Origin: an uncultured Chitinophaga sp.
GTDB taxonomy: Bacteria; Bacteroidota; Bacteroidia; Chitinophagales; Chitinophagaceae
DNA length: 64,000 nucleotides
NCBI RefSeq assembly: GCF_946479755.1
Contig: NZ_CAMLHC010000012.1
Coordinates: 153,258-217,257 of the forward strand
Direction: 5' to 3'
Shown: piece by piece, positions 8,613 to 18,301 of the stretch
Numbering within the stretch: the stretch's first letter is position 1
Layout: the number at the start of each line of letters is the position of its first letter
The notes under the pieces: model-generated
Told to the model about the DNA's origin: nothing
Databases searched by the model: none
What the model saw: only the letters and a program-made list of their open reading frames with translations
Program-made: the position numbers and the translations under genes

Positions 8613-10218
8613 TGTTTTCCGCATGTCTTAAGCCGGGAATAAATCGTGAAATAAAAGCATGTACCAGCAACAAGATACAAAATATTACCGCTCCTTTAGA
8701 CAGAAGATCGCCATTTCTGACGTAGAACGTTTGTTCCTGCCTGGGTGTTACAGTTGCCTTAAAAACAGCCTCTTCCCAGTAGGGCTGGGGCTGATAGATA
8801 TTGCCGGCAGGGTCTACTACGGCGGAGATGCCGGTATTGGCGCTTCTGACTACCCATTTCCGCGTTTCGATGGCGCGTATGCGGGCATACTGCAGGTGCT
8901 GGCGGTGGCCTTCCGTGCGTCCCCACCAGCCATCGTTGGTGATCACCATCAGCAGGTTGGCGCCGGGTTTCACGCCGGCGGCTACGTAGTCGCTGAAAAC
9001 AGATTCATAACAGATGGTGGGAAATATGCGGATACTGTCTGCCGGACTGGTGAGCATGGTAGCGGCAGGTGTACGGCCATAGCTGCCGGAGATGCCGCCA
9101 AAATCGAGCGCCAGCTTTTGCATAAAAGAGAGATACCGTACGTAGGGTGTCAGCTCTACGCCAGGCACCAGTTCATATTTATGATACACCTGGATGTTTT
9201 GGGATGTGTCGATCTGGAGGGCGGTGTTAAACGGTTCCCAGGGGGTGCCGTCTTCCATACGGCGGGCGGTGACCGGCGCCTCGTCCGTTTCCCGGTATTG
9301 TTTCATGGTCACGGCGCCGGTGATCACTTTGGCTTTTGGGTACCGCAACAACATGCGGCGGATGGCCTGCACTTCCGGCTGGTAGTTTAGCTGGTGTTCC
9401 CAGGCGCCGTTGGGGAACAGTGCTGTTTCAGGCCATACAAAATACCGGGTGTTGCTGTCTGCTTTCGACTCCGACAGCCGGATGAACTTTTCCAGTTGCT
9501 CCGTCACGGAGCTGGCGGTAAATTTTTCATCATAGGGATCAATGTTCGGTTGTACCACTACCACACCGATTTGCCTGGCCGGATCGTCCGGCGTGGGACG
9601 GATGAAAACGGCACACAGCAGGGGCAGCAGGATAACGGCGGCCGGTTTCCATATTTCTTTGCGCAGCAACTGGCTCCAGCTAAGATCGTATATCCGTGCC
9701 CGTTTCCAGGCCTGGTAAAGGGTAATATTAGCCAGCAGTACCCAGAGGGTGCCGCCGGAGGCGCCGGTGAACTGGTACCATTGTATCCATCCCGGTCGCA
9801 TGGCGAAGGCGTTGCCCAGTACCAGCCAGGGCCAGCTCAGCTCCCAGCTCTGATGTATCAGTTCAAAGGTGAGCCAGAACACGATCAGCGCAAAATAGGA
9901 CATTGTTTCCGGGAGGCGGCGGCGGCTGCCTTTGTAGGCCACCCAGGGGATGCTCATCAGCAGCGCGTTGAAACTGTTGGCGAATACACCGCTGGCCGGC
10001 ACGGTGGTATTGCCCACCCACCACGTGGTGGCCACGTTCCATAGTAGCAGGGAGAAAAATATCCAGCCGAAATACTTTCCCCTGTGGTGTATTTTTTCCG
10101 TCAGGTACAGCAATGGGGTGAAACCGACGAAAATCAGCGGAGTAAAGGGCATGGTGGGCCAGGCCAGCCAGAGGAGCAAGCCGCTGATAACACTGCAGAG
10201 GAAGTAAGATAATTTCAT
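8605..10218 (-). CDS. lnt: Apolipoprotein N-acyltransferase
   Basis: A 537-residue inner-membrane enzyme that adds the third acyl chain to the N-terminal Cys of lipoproteins. An N-terminal multi-helix membrane region (about residues 1-215) is followed by a nitrilase-fold catalytic domain and a final transmembrane helix. The catalytic triad is visible: Glu264 in VWPETALF, Lys347 in HKYELVPG and Cys403 in TICYESVF, close to E. coli Glu267/Lys335/Cys387. The extra spacing between Glu and Lys reflects a longer loop. The downstream alpha/beta hydrolase overlaps it. The enzyme fits the several lipoproteins encoded in this window. Confidence 0.93.
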   Translation of the reverse strand: MKLSYFLCSVISGLLLWLAWPTMPFTPLIFVGFTPLLYLTEKIHHRGKYFGWIFFSLLLWNVATTWWVGNTTVPASGVFANSFNALLMSIPWVAYKGSRRRLPETMSYFALIVFWLTFELIHQSWELSWPWLVLGNAFAMRPGWIQWYQFTGASGGTLWVLLANITLYQAWKRARIYDLSWSQLLRKEIWKPAAVILLPLLCAVFIRPTPDDPARQIGVVVVQPNIDPYDEKFTASSVTEQLEKFIRLSESKADSNTRYFVWPETALFPNGAWEHQLNYQPEVQAIRRMLLRYPKAKVITGAVTMKQYRETDEAPVTARRMEDGTPWEPFNTALQIDTSQNIQVYHKYELVPGVELTPYVRYLSFMQKLALDFGGISGSYGRTPAATMLTSPADSIRIFPTICYESVFSDYVAAGVKPGANLLMVITNDGWWGRTEGHRQHLQYARIRAIETRKWVVRSANTGISAVVDPAGNIYQPQPYWEEAVFKATVTPRQEQTFYVRNGDLLSKGAVIFCILLLVHAFISRFIPGLRHAENNA

Positions 10219-10957
10219 ATCGGATATACATCAAAACAGGGGCGAAGATAAGGAAAGCACCCACGCCATTTTAAGTAGATTTTAATGATTTAATTCAATA
10301 TTAAAACAGACATTTATTATCAGCGCCATAGGAATAAAAAGAAAATGTCCTGATAGGTTGAGGATACGAATTATTAAAAATCATATATATTTATACTAGA
10401 AAATTTTAACATTTTTTTCATAATTTAGACCATTCATTGATACATGGCGGACTGATCACATAAAAAGTAGGTGACTGTCCGGATCGCGCTATAAAAAGTC
10501 AACTGAAGAGCCATAGGAACGAACGATGAAAAAACAGGCTGCAGACCACAGCCGACGACCGAATTAGAGGCGCTTGTTAAGTAATCGAAAAAAAGACGAA
10601 AGCTGGTCGTCTGAATTATCCAGCAGGTTACTCGACCTTACTCGTGAAGCAACGATATGGGCTCGTCCTCCCGGACCAGGCACCGCATATTGTGCTTAAA
10701 AGGTTTTTGCATCATCTAAATCAAAAAAACAACGTCTAAATCTAAAACAGCGACCAATTATCTGAACATTTAAGCCAGGGGCTTAAACGAAACACCGTTA
10801 TCCAGGAATATTATTGTCACCGCAACCGGTAATATCCCGGATCAGGGTTTTATTGTCTACTAAAACCTTTTAGTACGTATAACTTTTATGGCTATACGAA
10901 CTAAGAGATGGCCATGCCATTGCTATCAGAAATCATCTTTCAAAATCTAAATTGCTC
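10219..10957. other. 739-bp intergenic region upstream of susC
   Basis: A long gap between divergent lnt and susC. The first 220 bp are very AT-rich. From about 10440 to 10720 the text is more balanced and could form local stems, for example GACGACC pairing with GGTCGTC across about 45 bases. Near the gene lies a perfect 8-bp palindrome, TACTAAAA-CC-TTTTAGTA (10858-10875), a possible operator. No ORF longer than about 20 codons with a good start was found, and no exact TAnnTTTG box. The length suggests a long 5' leader or a small RNA gene, but I recognise no family. Confidence 0.5.
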
Positions 10958-13900
10958 ATGAAGAAAGGATTATTCCTTTGGTTGTTCGTGACCATCTGTA
11001 TGCTGCAGGCATACGCACAAACACGGACCATTACCGGTAAAGTGACCGACGCTAAGGACGGTTCTCCCTTGCCTGGTGTAAACGTGCTCGTTAAAGGCAC
11101 CTCAAAAGGCACCATTTCCGGACCGGACGGACAATTCAAGCTGGAAGCTCCCGCAGGCGCTTCCCTCATTTTCTCCTTTGTGGGATATGCCAACCAGACC
11201 GTGGTGACGGACGCCAGTGGCAACACGCTCACCGTAGCCCTGAAAGGCAGCAACCAGTCGCTCAACGAACTGGTGGTAACAGCATTAGGTATCAAACGTG
11301 ACAAACGCACCCTTACCTATGCTACGCAGGAAGTAAAAGGCGCCGCCATCGTGGATGCGAAACAAAATAACCTGGTAAACGCCCTGTCCGGTAAAGTGGC
11401 CGGCGTACAGATCACCAACTCCAGCGGTATGCCCGGAAGCTCCGCCAGGATCGTGATCCGCGGTAACAGCTCCCTCACCGGCGGTAACCAGGCCCTCGTA
11501 GTGATCGATGGTATTCCCATGGACAACAACGAAGCAGGTAACCCGGACGGCCCCCTCAGCAGCGGCGGTACCTCCAACCGCGCTGCCGATATCGATCCTA
11601 ACATCATCGAAAGCATCAACGTGCTGAAAGGTTCTGCGGCGACTGCCCTCTATGGCTCCGCTGCCGCCAAAGGCGCCATCATCATTACCACTAAAAACGG
11701 TATGGGGGCCAAATCCGGTAAACCTACCGTATCCGTAGGTACCAGCTACTCTTTCGAGAATCCCATCCAGCCCAGCTTCCAGGACAAATACGCACAAGGC
11801 ACCGGCGGTAAATATGTAAATGGTAACGCAGGCCAGTTAGGCTCTACTTCCTGGGGACCACTCATCGATACCCTGAAAGTAGGCGGCGTAGCTGTTCCTA
11901 AAAGAGATAACGTAAAAGACTTCTTCCGCACCGGTCACACCACTGATAACAACGTGTCCGTAAGCGGTTTCGGAGATAGGTCCAACTACCTGGTATCGTA
12001 CTCTTTCCTGAAGACCAACGGTACCATGCCTAACACCGATTACTCCCGTCATGCGCTGTTCGTGAAATATGGTGTAGAACTGGCTAAAAATCTGTCCCTC
12101 ACCACGCAGTTCAACTACATCTACTCCGATAACCATCGTCTGCTGGAAGGTAACAGCCTCGCCAGCCCGCTATGGACCGTCTATGCAGCACCTATCTCCT
12201 GGAATCCGCTTCCTACCACCAAACCGGACGGCTCTCAGCAGATATACCGCGCTGCCCGTAATAATCCTTACTGGCTCGTAGATAATACCGGCCTGCGTGA
12301 CAGGACCAACCGCATCATCCCGGTGATCAACCTGTCTTATTCCCCGCTCTCCTGGCTGACGATCACAGAGAGATTTGGCGCCGATATGTATGTCAACAAT
12401 ACAGACTACCACGAAAATGTGGGTATCATCGGTTCCAAATCCGTTGATGGCAGGCTGTTCAAACGCGATATCCAGTATCAGCAGTTCAACCATGACCTGA
12501 TGATCCAGGCACGTAAAAACTTCGGAGAAGACTGGACCACCGACCTGCTCATCGGTAACAACATCCTGTCCAACTACAACAACAATAACTATGTAGAAGG
12601 AGTGGCGCTGTCTGTTCCCGGTCTGTATACCATTGCCAATACCAGCAACGTGAGCTCTACCTACAACCTGTACAAATCCAGGAAAGTAGGCTTCTATGCA
12701 CAGGCAAACGTAGAATGGAGAAAAATGCTGACACTGGCCATCACCGGTCGTTATGACGGTTCCTCCGTACTGTCCGCCGATAAACAGTTCTATCCTTACG
12801 GATCTGTGAGCGGTGGCTTCATCTTTACAGAAGCACTGGGCATGTCCGACAACAAAATCATGAACTTCGGTAAAATCAGGGTGTCCTATTCTGCCGTAGG
12901 TAACGATAACGTAGGTCCTTATGCGTTAACAACGCCTTACATCAAAGCATCTGTAGGCAACATCAACTTCCCCTTCCAGGGACAGAACGGTTACCTGCAA
13001 AGTACCACCTACGGTTATCCGCTTAAAAATGAAAGCGTGAAAGAATTTGAAGTAGGTCTCGAAACCAAATTCTTCCAGAACAGAGCCGGATTGGAAATCA
13101 GCTATTTTGACAAGAAAAGTGAAGACCTGATCACGACTTCTCCTATTTCAGGTGCTGCCGGTTATCCTACCGCGAGCCTGAACTCCGGCGATATGCGTAA
13201 TAAAGGGGTGGAAGTAGTGCTGAACATCACTCCGGTGAAAACTAAAAACCTGACATGGGACATCGGTGTTAACTTCACCAAGATCGATAACAAGGTGACC
13301 AGACTGGCGCCGGGCCTCAACAGCATCTTCCTCGCCGGTTTCACCACCCCTGGTATCTACGCCTTTGCTGACAAAGATTATGGCGTAATCATGGGTACCC
13401 ACTTCAAACGCAATGATGCCGGTCAGATGCTGCTGAGCGATGATGGTTATCCGCAGGTAGCCGACGACATCGCACCTATCGGTTACGTAACACCGAAATG
13501 GCTGGGTGGCATCACCAGCACCCTCACCTGGAAAGCGCTCACTTTCTCCTTCGTGCTGGACCACAAACATGGCGGCGACATCCTCAACCTGGACAACCAC
13601 TACCTCCTGATCTACGGTACGCCTAAAGTGACCGAGAACCGCGGTTCCAATGTGGTATTCCCCGGTATTATAGAAAGCACCCAGAAACAGAATACGCTGT
13701 CAGTGCCGTTGACACAAGACTACTACACTGCTATCTATTCTGCAGCGGATGAAAGTTCTATCGAAGACGGTTCTTTCCTGAAATTAAGGCAGGTATCACT
13801 GGGTTACAACTTTGGCGGTATGCTGAAAGGAACACCTTTTAAATCACTGGCGCTGAACGTTACCGGTACCAACTTTATCCTGCATAAAAACTATACCGGT

Positions 13901-14008
13901 TCAGATCCGGAAGTGAGTCTCAACGGAAGTGGCAACGGACAAGGCTTTGCCAACTTTATGGCGCCTTCCAACCACACCGTGATCATCGGATTAAAAGCAA
14001 CCTTTTAG
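10958..14008 (+). CDS. SusC/RagA-family TonB-linked outer membrane protein
   Basis: A 1016-residue outer-membrane transporter. It has a signal peptide (MKKGLFLWLFVTICMLQAYA), a carboxypeptidase-regulatory-like domain (TITGKVTDAKDGSPLPGVNV, about residues 22-100), and a plug with the SusC-type segments VVTALGIKRDKRTLTYATQ and IRGNSSLTGGNQALVVIDG. A 22-stranded barrel follows, ending in the aromatic terminus GLKATF. With its SusD partner 23 bp downstream it should import an oligomer, usually a glycan or peptide, powered by TonB. I start at ATG; an in-frame TTG two codons upstream is less likely. No glycoside hydrolase, peptidase or SusR/anti-sigma regulator lies beside the pair, so the substrate is open. 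Confidence 0.93.
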   Translation: MKKGLFLWLFVTICMLQAYAQTRTITGKVTDAKDGSPLPGVNVLVKGTSKGTISGPDGQFKLEAPAGASLIFSFVGYANQTVVTDASGNTLTVALKGSNQSLNELVVTALGIKRDKRTLTYATQEVKGAAIVDAKQNNLVNALSGKVAGVQITNSSGMPGSSARIVIRGNSSLTGGNQALVVIDGIPMDNNEAGNPDGPLSSGGTSNRAADIDPNIIESINVLKGSAATALYGSAAAKGAIIITTKNGMGAKSGKPTVSVGTSYSFENPIQPSFQDKYAQGTGGKYVNGNAGQLGSTSWGPLIDTLKVGGVAVPKRDNVKDFFRTGHTTDNNVSVSGFGDRSNYLVSYSFLKTNGTMPNTDYSRHALFVKYGVELAKNLSLTTQFNYIYSDNHRLLEGNSLASPLWTVYAAPISWNPLPTTKPDGSQQIYRAARNNPYWLVDNTGLRDRTNRIIPVINLSYSPLSWLTITERFGADMYVNNTDYHENVGIIGSKSVDGRLFKRDIQYQQFNHDLMIQARKNFGEDWTTDLLIGNNILSNYNNNNYVEGVALSVPGLYTIANTSNVSSTYNLYKSRKVGFYAQANVEWRKMLTLAITGRYDGSSVLSADKQFYPYGSVSGGFIFTEALGMSDNKIMNFGKIRVSYSAVGNDNVGPYALTTPYIKASVGNINFPFQGQNGYLQSTTYGYPLKNESVKEFEVGLETKFFQNRAGLEISYFDKKSEDLITTSPISGAAGYPTASLNSGDMRNKGVEVVLNITPVKTKNLTWDIGVNFTKIDNKVTRLAPGLNSIFLAGFTTPGIYAFADKDYGVIMGTHFKRNDAGQMLLSDDGYPQVADDIAPIGYVTPKWLGGITSTLTWKALTFSFVLDHKHGGDILNLDNHYLLIYGTPKVTENRGSNVVFPGIIESTQKQNTLSVPLTQDYYTAIYSAADESSIEDGSFLKLRQVSLGYNFGGMLKGTPFKSLALNVTGTNFILHKNYTGSDPEVSLNGSGNGQGFANFMAPSNHTVIIGLKATF

Positions 14009-14031
14009 TAGTATTTAAAAGCATAACAATC

Positions 14032-15432
14032 ATGAGAAGATTACATATAGCCACCATATTTTTAGGCACCGTGCTGTTGGGTAGCGGCTGTAAAAAATTC
14101 CTGGATGTGAACCAGGACCCTAATAACCCGATGCAGGTATCGGAAAAACTGATCCTGCCGCCCGTAGAAGTGACCATGTCCACACAGGTGGTAGGTGGCT
14201 TCAATGGCGTAAATAATGCCTACTGGATGCAGCAGCTGTCTCAGAACCAGCCCTCTCCCGGTCAGGAAACCTTCCGTATTTTCCCGGTAGATGTGGATAA
14301 CACCTGGACTTTCTACATCTATCCGAACATTCTCAATAACCTGCGCCTGATGATGGACCAGGCCAGGGCTGCCGGTCATAATGAATACATGGCGATCGGT
14401 AAAACACTGTTTGCGTTTAACCTTGCTATTGCCACCGATGTGTGGGGCAATGTGCCTTACACCGAGGCGATGAAGCTTCCCGCAAACGCTACTCCTAAAT
14501 ATGACAGCCAGGAATCTATTTATCAACAGCTGCAGGCGCAGCTGGACAGCGCCATCTATTTCGCCAGTCAGCCGAAAAGCGCTATTGCTCCCGGTACAGA
14601 TGACTACATCTACCAGGGTAACATGGCGAAATGGAAAAAACTGGCTTACATGCTGAAAGCCCGTTTTTACCTGCGCCTTACCAAAGCGCCCGGCCATACC
14701 GCTGCTGCTCAGGCAGACCTGGCACTGGCGGCGCTCGCCAATGCCTTTGTGGATAACAGCGACAACGCGACGGTAAGTTATACCGGTGGCGCTCAGGCCG
14801 AAAGCCCGTGGTTTAAGAATACAGAGCCCGGCGCCGGCGGCGTGGTGATGAACAAAACTTTCATCGACTTCCTTAAAAACAGCAATGACCCTCGCCTGCC
14901 CATCATCGCCACCAAAGATGTGGATGGCGGTTACACCGGCCGCGTACCGGGTGCTACCACCATTCCGGACCCGGACGTGCTGTCAAAGGTGAATGCTTTC
15001 TATGCAGCCACTGATGCGCCGCTGTTCCTCGCTACCTATACAGAAGCGTTGTTCATTAAAGCAGAAGCTACCTTCATCAAATCCGGCGCCGCCGCCGCTA
15101 CGCCTGTTTACCAGGCAGCGATCAAAGCGCACATGGACATGCTGAAAGTAGACGGTGCTGCTGCACAGGCGTATATCAACAGCCGCCCGGCACTCACTGC
15201 TGCCAATGGTATTAAAGAAATCATCTACGAAAAATATGTGGCTGGTTTCCTCTCTATCGAAACGTACAACGACTGGAGACGTACCGGTTTCCCGCAACTG
15301 CAGCTGCCGGAAAATCCTTTCGTGAACTACATTCCGAGAAGATGGCCTTATCCTTCCAACGAGATACTGGCCAACCCGCAGCCGGACCAGAAGGCGACCA
15401 CTGCTGACCGCGTATGGTGGGATGCAAAATGA
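14032..15432 (+). CDS. SusD/RagB-family nutrient-binding lipoprotein
   Basis: A 466-residue surface lipoprotein (lipobox LGSGC, lipidated Cys20), followed by the family signature KKFLDVNQDPNNP. The helical TPR-like scaffold includes an N-terminal stretch with GKTLFAFNLAIATDVWGNVPY and a C-terminal half with ALFIKAEATF and YNDWRRTGFPQL, features of the SusD/RagB superfamily (the SusD-like 2 type). It forms the lid of the SusC transporter and captures the ligand. It lies 23 bp after susC and ends the operon at a strong palindromic terminator. Confidence 0.92.
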   Translation: MRRLHIATIFLGTVLLGSGCKKFLDVNQDPNNPMQVSEKLILPPVEVTMSTQVVGGFNGVNNAYWMQQLSQNQPSPGQETFRIFPVDVDNTWTFYIYPNILNNLRLMMDQARAAGHNEYMAIGKTLFAFNLAIATDVWGNVPYTEAMKLPANATPKYDSQESIYQQLQAQLDSAIYFASQPKSAIAPGTDDYIYQGNMAKWKKLAYMLKARFYLRLTKAPGHTAAAQADLALAALANAFVDNSDNATVSYTGGAQAESPWFKNTEPGAGGVVMNKTFIDFLKNSNDPRLPIIATKDVDGGYTGRVPGATTIPDPDVLSKVNAFYAATDAPLFLATYTEALFIKAEATFIKSGAAAATPVYQAAIKAHMDMLKVDGAAAQAYINSRPALTAANGIKEIIYEKYVAGFLSIETYNDWRRTGFPQLQLPENPFVNYIPRRWPYPSNEILANPQPDQKATTADRVWWDAK

Positions 15433-15446
15433 TAATAACGTTACCA

Positions 15447-15494
15447 TATAAACGAAAAAGACCGGAGCGATCGCTCCGGTCTTTTTCGTTTATA
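15447..15494. terminator. 48-bp perfect palindrome, bidirectional terminator
   Basis: Two 24-bp arms pair without a mismatch or spacer, centred between 15470 and 15471. The core is GACCGGAGCGATCGCTCCGG, flanked by A-tracts and T-tracts, so either strand ends in a GC stem followed by CTTTTT. It separates the convergent susD and guaB genes and can stop transcription from both sides. Confidence 0.85.
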
Positions 15495-15506
15495 CTACGT
15501 TGTTAG

Positions 15507-16979
15507 TTATCGGCTGTAGTTCGGCGCTTCTTTCGTGATCACCACATCGTGCGGGTGGTTTTCTTTCACGGTAGCAGCGGTGATTTTTACGAACTGTGCA
15601 CCTTGTAACGCTTTCACGTCTTTGGAACCAGTGAGGCCCATACCGGCGCGCAGACCGCCAACGAATTGCTGGATCACTTCAGACAGGTAACCTTTGTAAG
15701 GTACGCGGCCTACGATGCCTTCCGGAACCAGTTTCTTGATATCGTCTTCGTCCTGGAAGTAACGGTCTTTACTACCTTCCTGCATGGCTTCGATGGAGCC
15801 CATGCCGCGGTAGGATTTGAATTTACGGCCTTCGTAGATGATAGTTTCTCCGGGGCTTTCTTCCACACCGGCGAAGATGGAACCTGCCATGATGCAGGAG
15901 GCGCCGGCAGCGATGGCTTTTACCATGTCGCCGGTATAACGGATACCGCCATCGGCGATGACCGGAATGCCCATTTTCTTCAGTGCTTCAGATGCTTCCA
16001 GGATGGCAGAGAGCTGAGGGAAACCAGCGCCGGTGACGATACGGGTGGTACAGATAGAACCGGGTCCCACACCTACTTTCACCGCGTCGGCTCCGGCTTG
16101 TGCCAGTGCCAGTGCTCCTTCTGCGGTGGCCACGTTACCGGCAATCACCTGCAGTTTAGGGAAGGCTTTCTTTAATTTCTTGAGTGTGTTGATCACCGCG
16201 ATAGAGTGACCATGAGAGCTGTCCAGGCAAACGACGTCCACACCTACATTGATGAGGGCCTGGGCACGGTCCAGTACATCGGGGGTAATACCCAGTGCAG
16301 CACCTACCAGCAGGCGGCCAAATTCATCTTTTACGGCATTGGGATAGCTGGTCAGCTGGAGAATGTCGCGATAAGTGATCAGGCCAACCAGTTTACCTTG
16401 TTTGTTAACAACCGGCAGCTTTTCTATTTTATATTGCTGAAGGATTTTTTCCGCCTTCTTCAGGTCGGTGCCTTCTGGTGCTGTGATGAGTTTTTCACTG
16501 GTCATTACTTCAGCCACCAGGCGCTTTTTGTTTCTTTCGAAACGCAGGTCCCTGTTGGTCAGAATGCCAACCAGTTTGTTATTGTCATCGATAATGGGAA
16601 TACCACCAATGCCGTTTTCTTTCATGAGCTTCAGCGCCTGGCCAATAGTGGCGTCGGCTTTCAGGGTAACGGGGTCCATAATCAGACCGCTTTCGCTACG
16701 TTTTACCCTTCTCACCATCTCCGCTTGTCTTTCGATGCTCATGTTTTTGTGGAGAATACCTATACCCCCTTCTCTCGCCAGCGCGATAGCCAGGTTGGCT
16801 TCTGTCACAGTGTCCATAGCCGCTGATACCATTGGTATGTTCAGGCGTACGTTCTTGGTGAGTTGCGTGGAGATGTTTACTTCTTTAGGCAGAACTTCGC
16901 TGTAGGCCGGCACGAGGAGCACGTCGTCAAAGGTAAGGCCGTCAGCTACAAATTTGGGTTTAGATTTTCCCGCAGGCAT
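15507..16979 (-). CDS. guaB: IMP dehydrogenase
   Basis: A 490-residue enzyme oxidising IMP to XMP, the first step from IMP to GMP. The N-terminal part shows [17 protein letters not shown]. Two CBS domains (about residues 98-215) follow, with [20 protein letters not shown] and [16 protein letters not shown], the likely nucleotide-sensing module. The TIM barrel has the active-site loop [17 protein letters not shown] with catalytic Cys310 and the flap ending YRGMGS. Length matches bacterial IMPDH. A -7 box lies about 40 bp upstream. Monocistronic by context, ending at the palindrome shared with susD. Confidence 0.96.
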   Translation of the reverse strand: MPAGKSKPKFVADGLTFDDVLLVPAYSEVLPKEVNISTQLTKNVRLNIPMVSAAMDTVTEANLAIALAREGGIGILHKNMSIERQAEMVRRVKRSESGLIMDPVTLKADATIGQALKLMKENGIGGIPIIDDNNKLVGILTNRDLRFERNKKRLVAEVMTSEKLITAPEGTDLKKAEKILQQYKIEKLPVVNKQGKLVGLITYRDILQLTSYPNAVKDEFGRLLVGAALGITPDVLDRAQALINVGVDVVCLDSSHGHSIAVINTLKKLKKAFPKLQVIAGNVATAEGALALAQAGADAVKVGVGPGSICTTRIVTGAGFPQLSAILEASEALKKMGIPVIADGGIRYTGDMVKAIAAGASCIMAGSIFAGVEESPGETIIYEGRKFKSYRGMGSIEAMQEGSKDRYFQDEDDIKKLVPEGIVGRVPYKGYLSEVIQQFVGGLRAGMGLTGSKDVKALQGAQFVKITAATVKENHPHDVVITKEAPNYSR

Positions 16980-17015
16980 GATGCAATTATTAATCAGTTA
17001 AAAAATAATTGCACG

Positions 17016-17023
17016 CAAATGTA
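17016..17023 (-). promoter_or_regulatory. -7 box of guaB promoter (TACATTTG)
   Basis: Exact match to the Bacteroidota sigma-A -7 consensus TAnnTTTG, followed by GC and about 36 bp before the guaB ATG. No clear -33 TTTG at the usual spacing. Confidence 0.45.
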
Positions 17024-17110
17024 GCTCTATTTTGCCAATAAATAAAATATTCACCACCAACACACCCCTGGCAGACTGTTAACATTACGTTATTGACCTC
17101 CCTTGCATCC

Positions 17111-17338
17111 TTAGATGACCAGCTCGTAACGCTGTCCGGGTAAGCTTTTGAGGATGCTTTGCATTTCCATGCTGAACACCGCTTCCGCCACTTCGCTGCC
17201 GGTAAGGCCGGTCAGCAGATACAGCTCTTCTACGTGGCGGGGTGACTTCTCCCGCAGTAAATGCATGAGTTTTTGTTCATTGTCTGATAATTGTAAAAAC
17301 AATTCCCGCTGTATAACCGGCGGCCGGGAACGCTCTTC
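17111..17338 (-). pseudogene. dprA: Detached winged-helix C-terminal domain of DprA
   Basis: This stretch continues the dprA frame after an in-frame TGA at 17339-17341. Twelve codons (EERSRPPVIQRE) lead into LFLQLSDNEQKLMHLLREK and ...YLLTGLTGSEVAEAVFSME, the winged-helix domain that ends most DprA proteins. The frame then stops normally. Reading through the TGA gives a 366-residue product, the usual DprA length, so nothing is deleted or shifted; only one codon is a stop. An internal TTG could initiate the fragment alone, but no ribosome-binding signal supports that. It is either a nonsense mutation (TGG to TGA is the simplest) or a sequencing error. Confidence 0.75.
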
Positions 17339-18211
17339 TCAGCCCATCATCTGTAAAACGTCTGCCGCTCCGGTGATCAGCATCGCTTTATTATTTTTTA
17401 TAAGATGATTGCAGCCTGCCGCCTGTGGATCATCTGCCCGGCCGGGAACACAGAACACATCCCGGTTATAACCGCCCGCCAGATCAGCGGTGATCAGCGA
17501 TCCGCCCTGCAACCCGCTCTCAATAACAATAGTAGCATCGCAAATGCCCGCCACAATACGGTTGCGCTTCGGGAAGTTCTGCCTGTCAGGCAGATGGCCA
17601 CTCATAAAGTCGGTCAGCAGCCCGCCCTGCGTCATCATGGCTACCGCCGTGTTTTTATGCGCCGCAGGATAAATACGGTCCAACCCGTGCGCCAGTACGC
17701 CAATCGTGGGCGTACCGGCCTGTAAAGCCGTTTCATGGGCCAATATGTCGATGCCGTAAGCCAGTCCGCTCACCACCGTTACCTGTGCAGCAGCCAACTC
17801 TTCCGTAATTTGATGACATATCCGCCGCCCATAGGCCGTCGGTTTCCGCGTGCCCACCACACTGATCATCCGCGGGGCATTCAGGGAAGCCGTGCCTTTG
17901 TAATACAACAGTGACGGACTGTCGTAACAATGATGCAGCCGTTGCGGATAATCCGGCTCCGTACAAAACAACGCCCGGATACCATACTTTTCCATAAAAT
18001 GAATTTCTTTCTCCGCTTCGCTGAAATCGCGGAAAGCACAGATCGCATTGGCACGGATGCTTCCCACCGTTTCAATGCGCTCCAGCTCGCGCCGCCGTGC
18101 ACGGAAGATATCGCCGGCACTGCCAAACGTCTCCAGCAGCTTACGGATAATGACATCGCCAATTAAAGGAATACGGGTTAAGGCTATCTGGTATAGCAAC
18201 TCCTCGGGCAT
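17339..18211 (-). CDS. dprA: DNA-processing protein DprA, truncated after the Rossmann domain
   Basis: DprA loads RecA onto incoming single-stranded DNA during natural transformation. The 290 residues here contain the N-terminal SAM-like helical part (YQIALTRIPLIGDVIIRKLL) and the extended Rossmann fold with ISVVGTRKPTAYG, VVSGLAYGIDILAHETAL, GVLAHGLDRIYP, NFPKRNRIVAG and GGSLITA. The frame then stops at TGA right after LQMMG, where a Trp is plausible in relatives. The Rossmann DNA-binding core is complete, so partial function is conceivable, but the winged-helix domain is lost. I start at the ATG of MPEELLYQ; an in-frame TTG three codons earlier is less likely. Confidence 0.85.
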   Translation of the reverse strand: MPEELLYQIALTRIPLIGDVIIRKLLETFGSAGDIFRARRRELERIETVGSIRANAICAFRDFSEAEKEIHFMEKYGIRALFCTEPDYPQRLHHCYDSPSLLYYKGTASLNAPRMISVVGTRKPTAYGRRICHQITEELAAAQVTVVSGLAYGIDILAHETALQAGTPTIGVLAHGLDRIYPAAHKNTAVAMMTQGGLLTDFMSGHLPDRQNFPKRNRIVAGICDATIVIESGLQGGSLITADLAGGYNRDVFCVPGRADDPQAAGCNHLIKNNKAMLITGAADVLQMMG

Positions 18212-18272
18212 AACAAACAATTTCCTTTTAAATTACGATTTTCCCTTCAGCGCGCATGTTGCAGGAACCGAT

Positions 18273-18280
18273 TATTTTTG
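18273..18280 (+). promoter_or_regulatory. -7 box (TATTTTTG) before the acid phosphatase gene
   Basis: Exact TAnnTTTG followed by C, 21 bp before the ATG of the class C acid phosphatase. No TTTG at -33 spacing. Confidence 0.45.
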
Positions 18281-18301
18281 CAGTCAACAAGAGTAATTTT
18301 T

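Noticed and set aside
8605..8624. Frameshift between lnt and the alpha/beta hydrolase
   Set aside because: The short overlap is a normal operon junction; both proteins have complete ends.
10501..10720. Possible riboswitch or known RNA family before susC
   Set aside because: Stems are short and no family consensus could be recognised; kept only as an unassigned leader.
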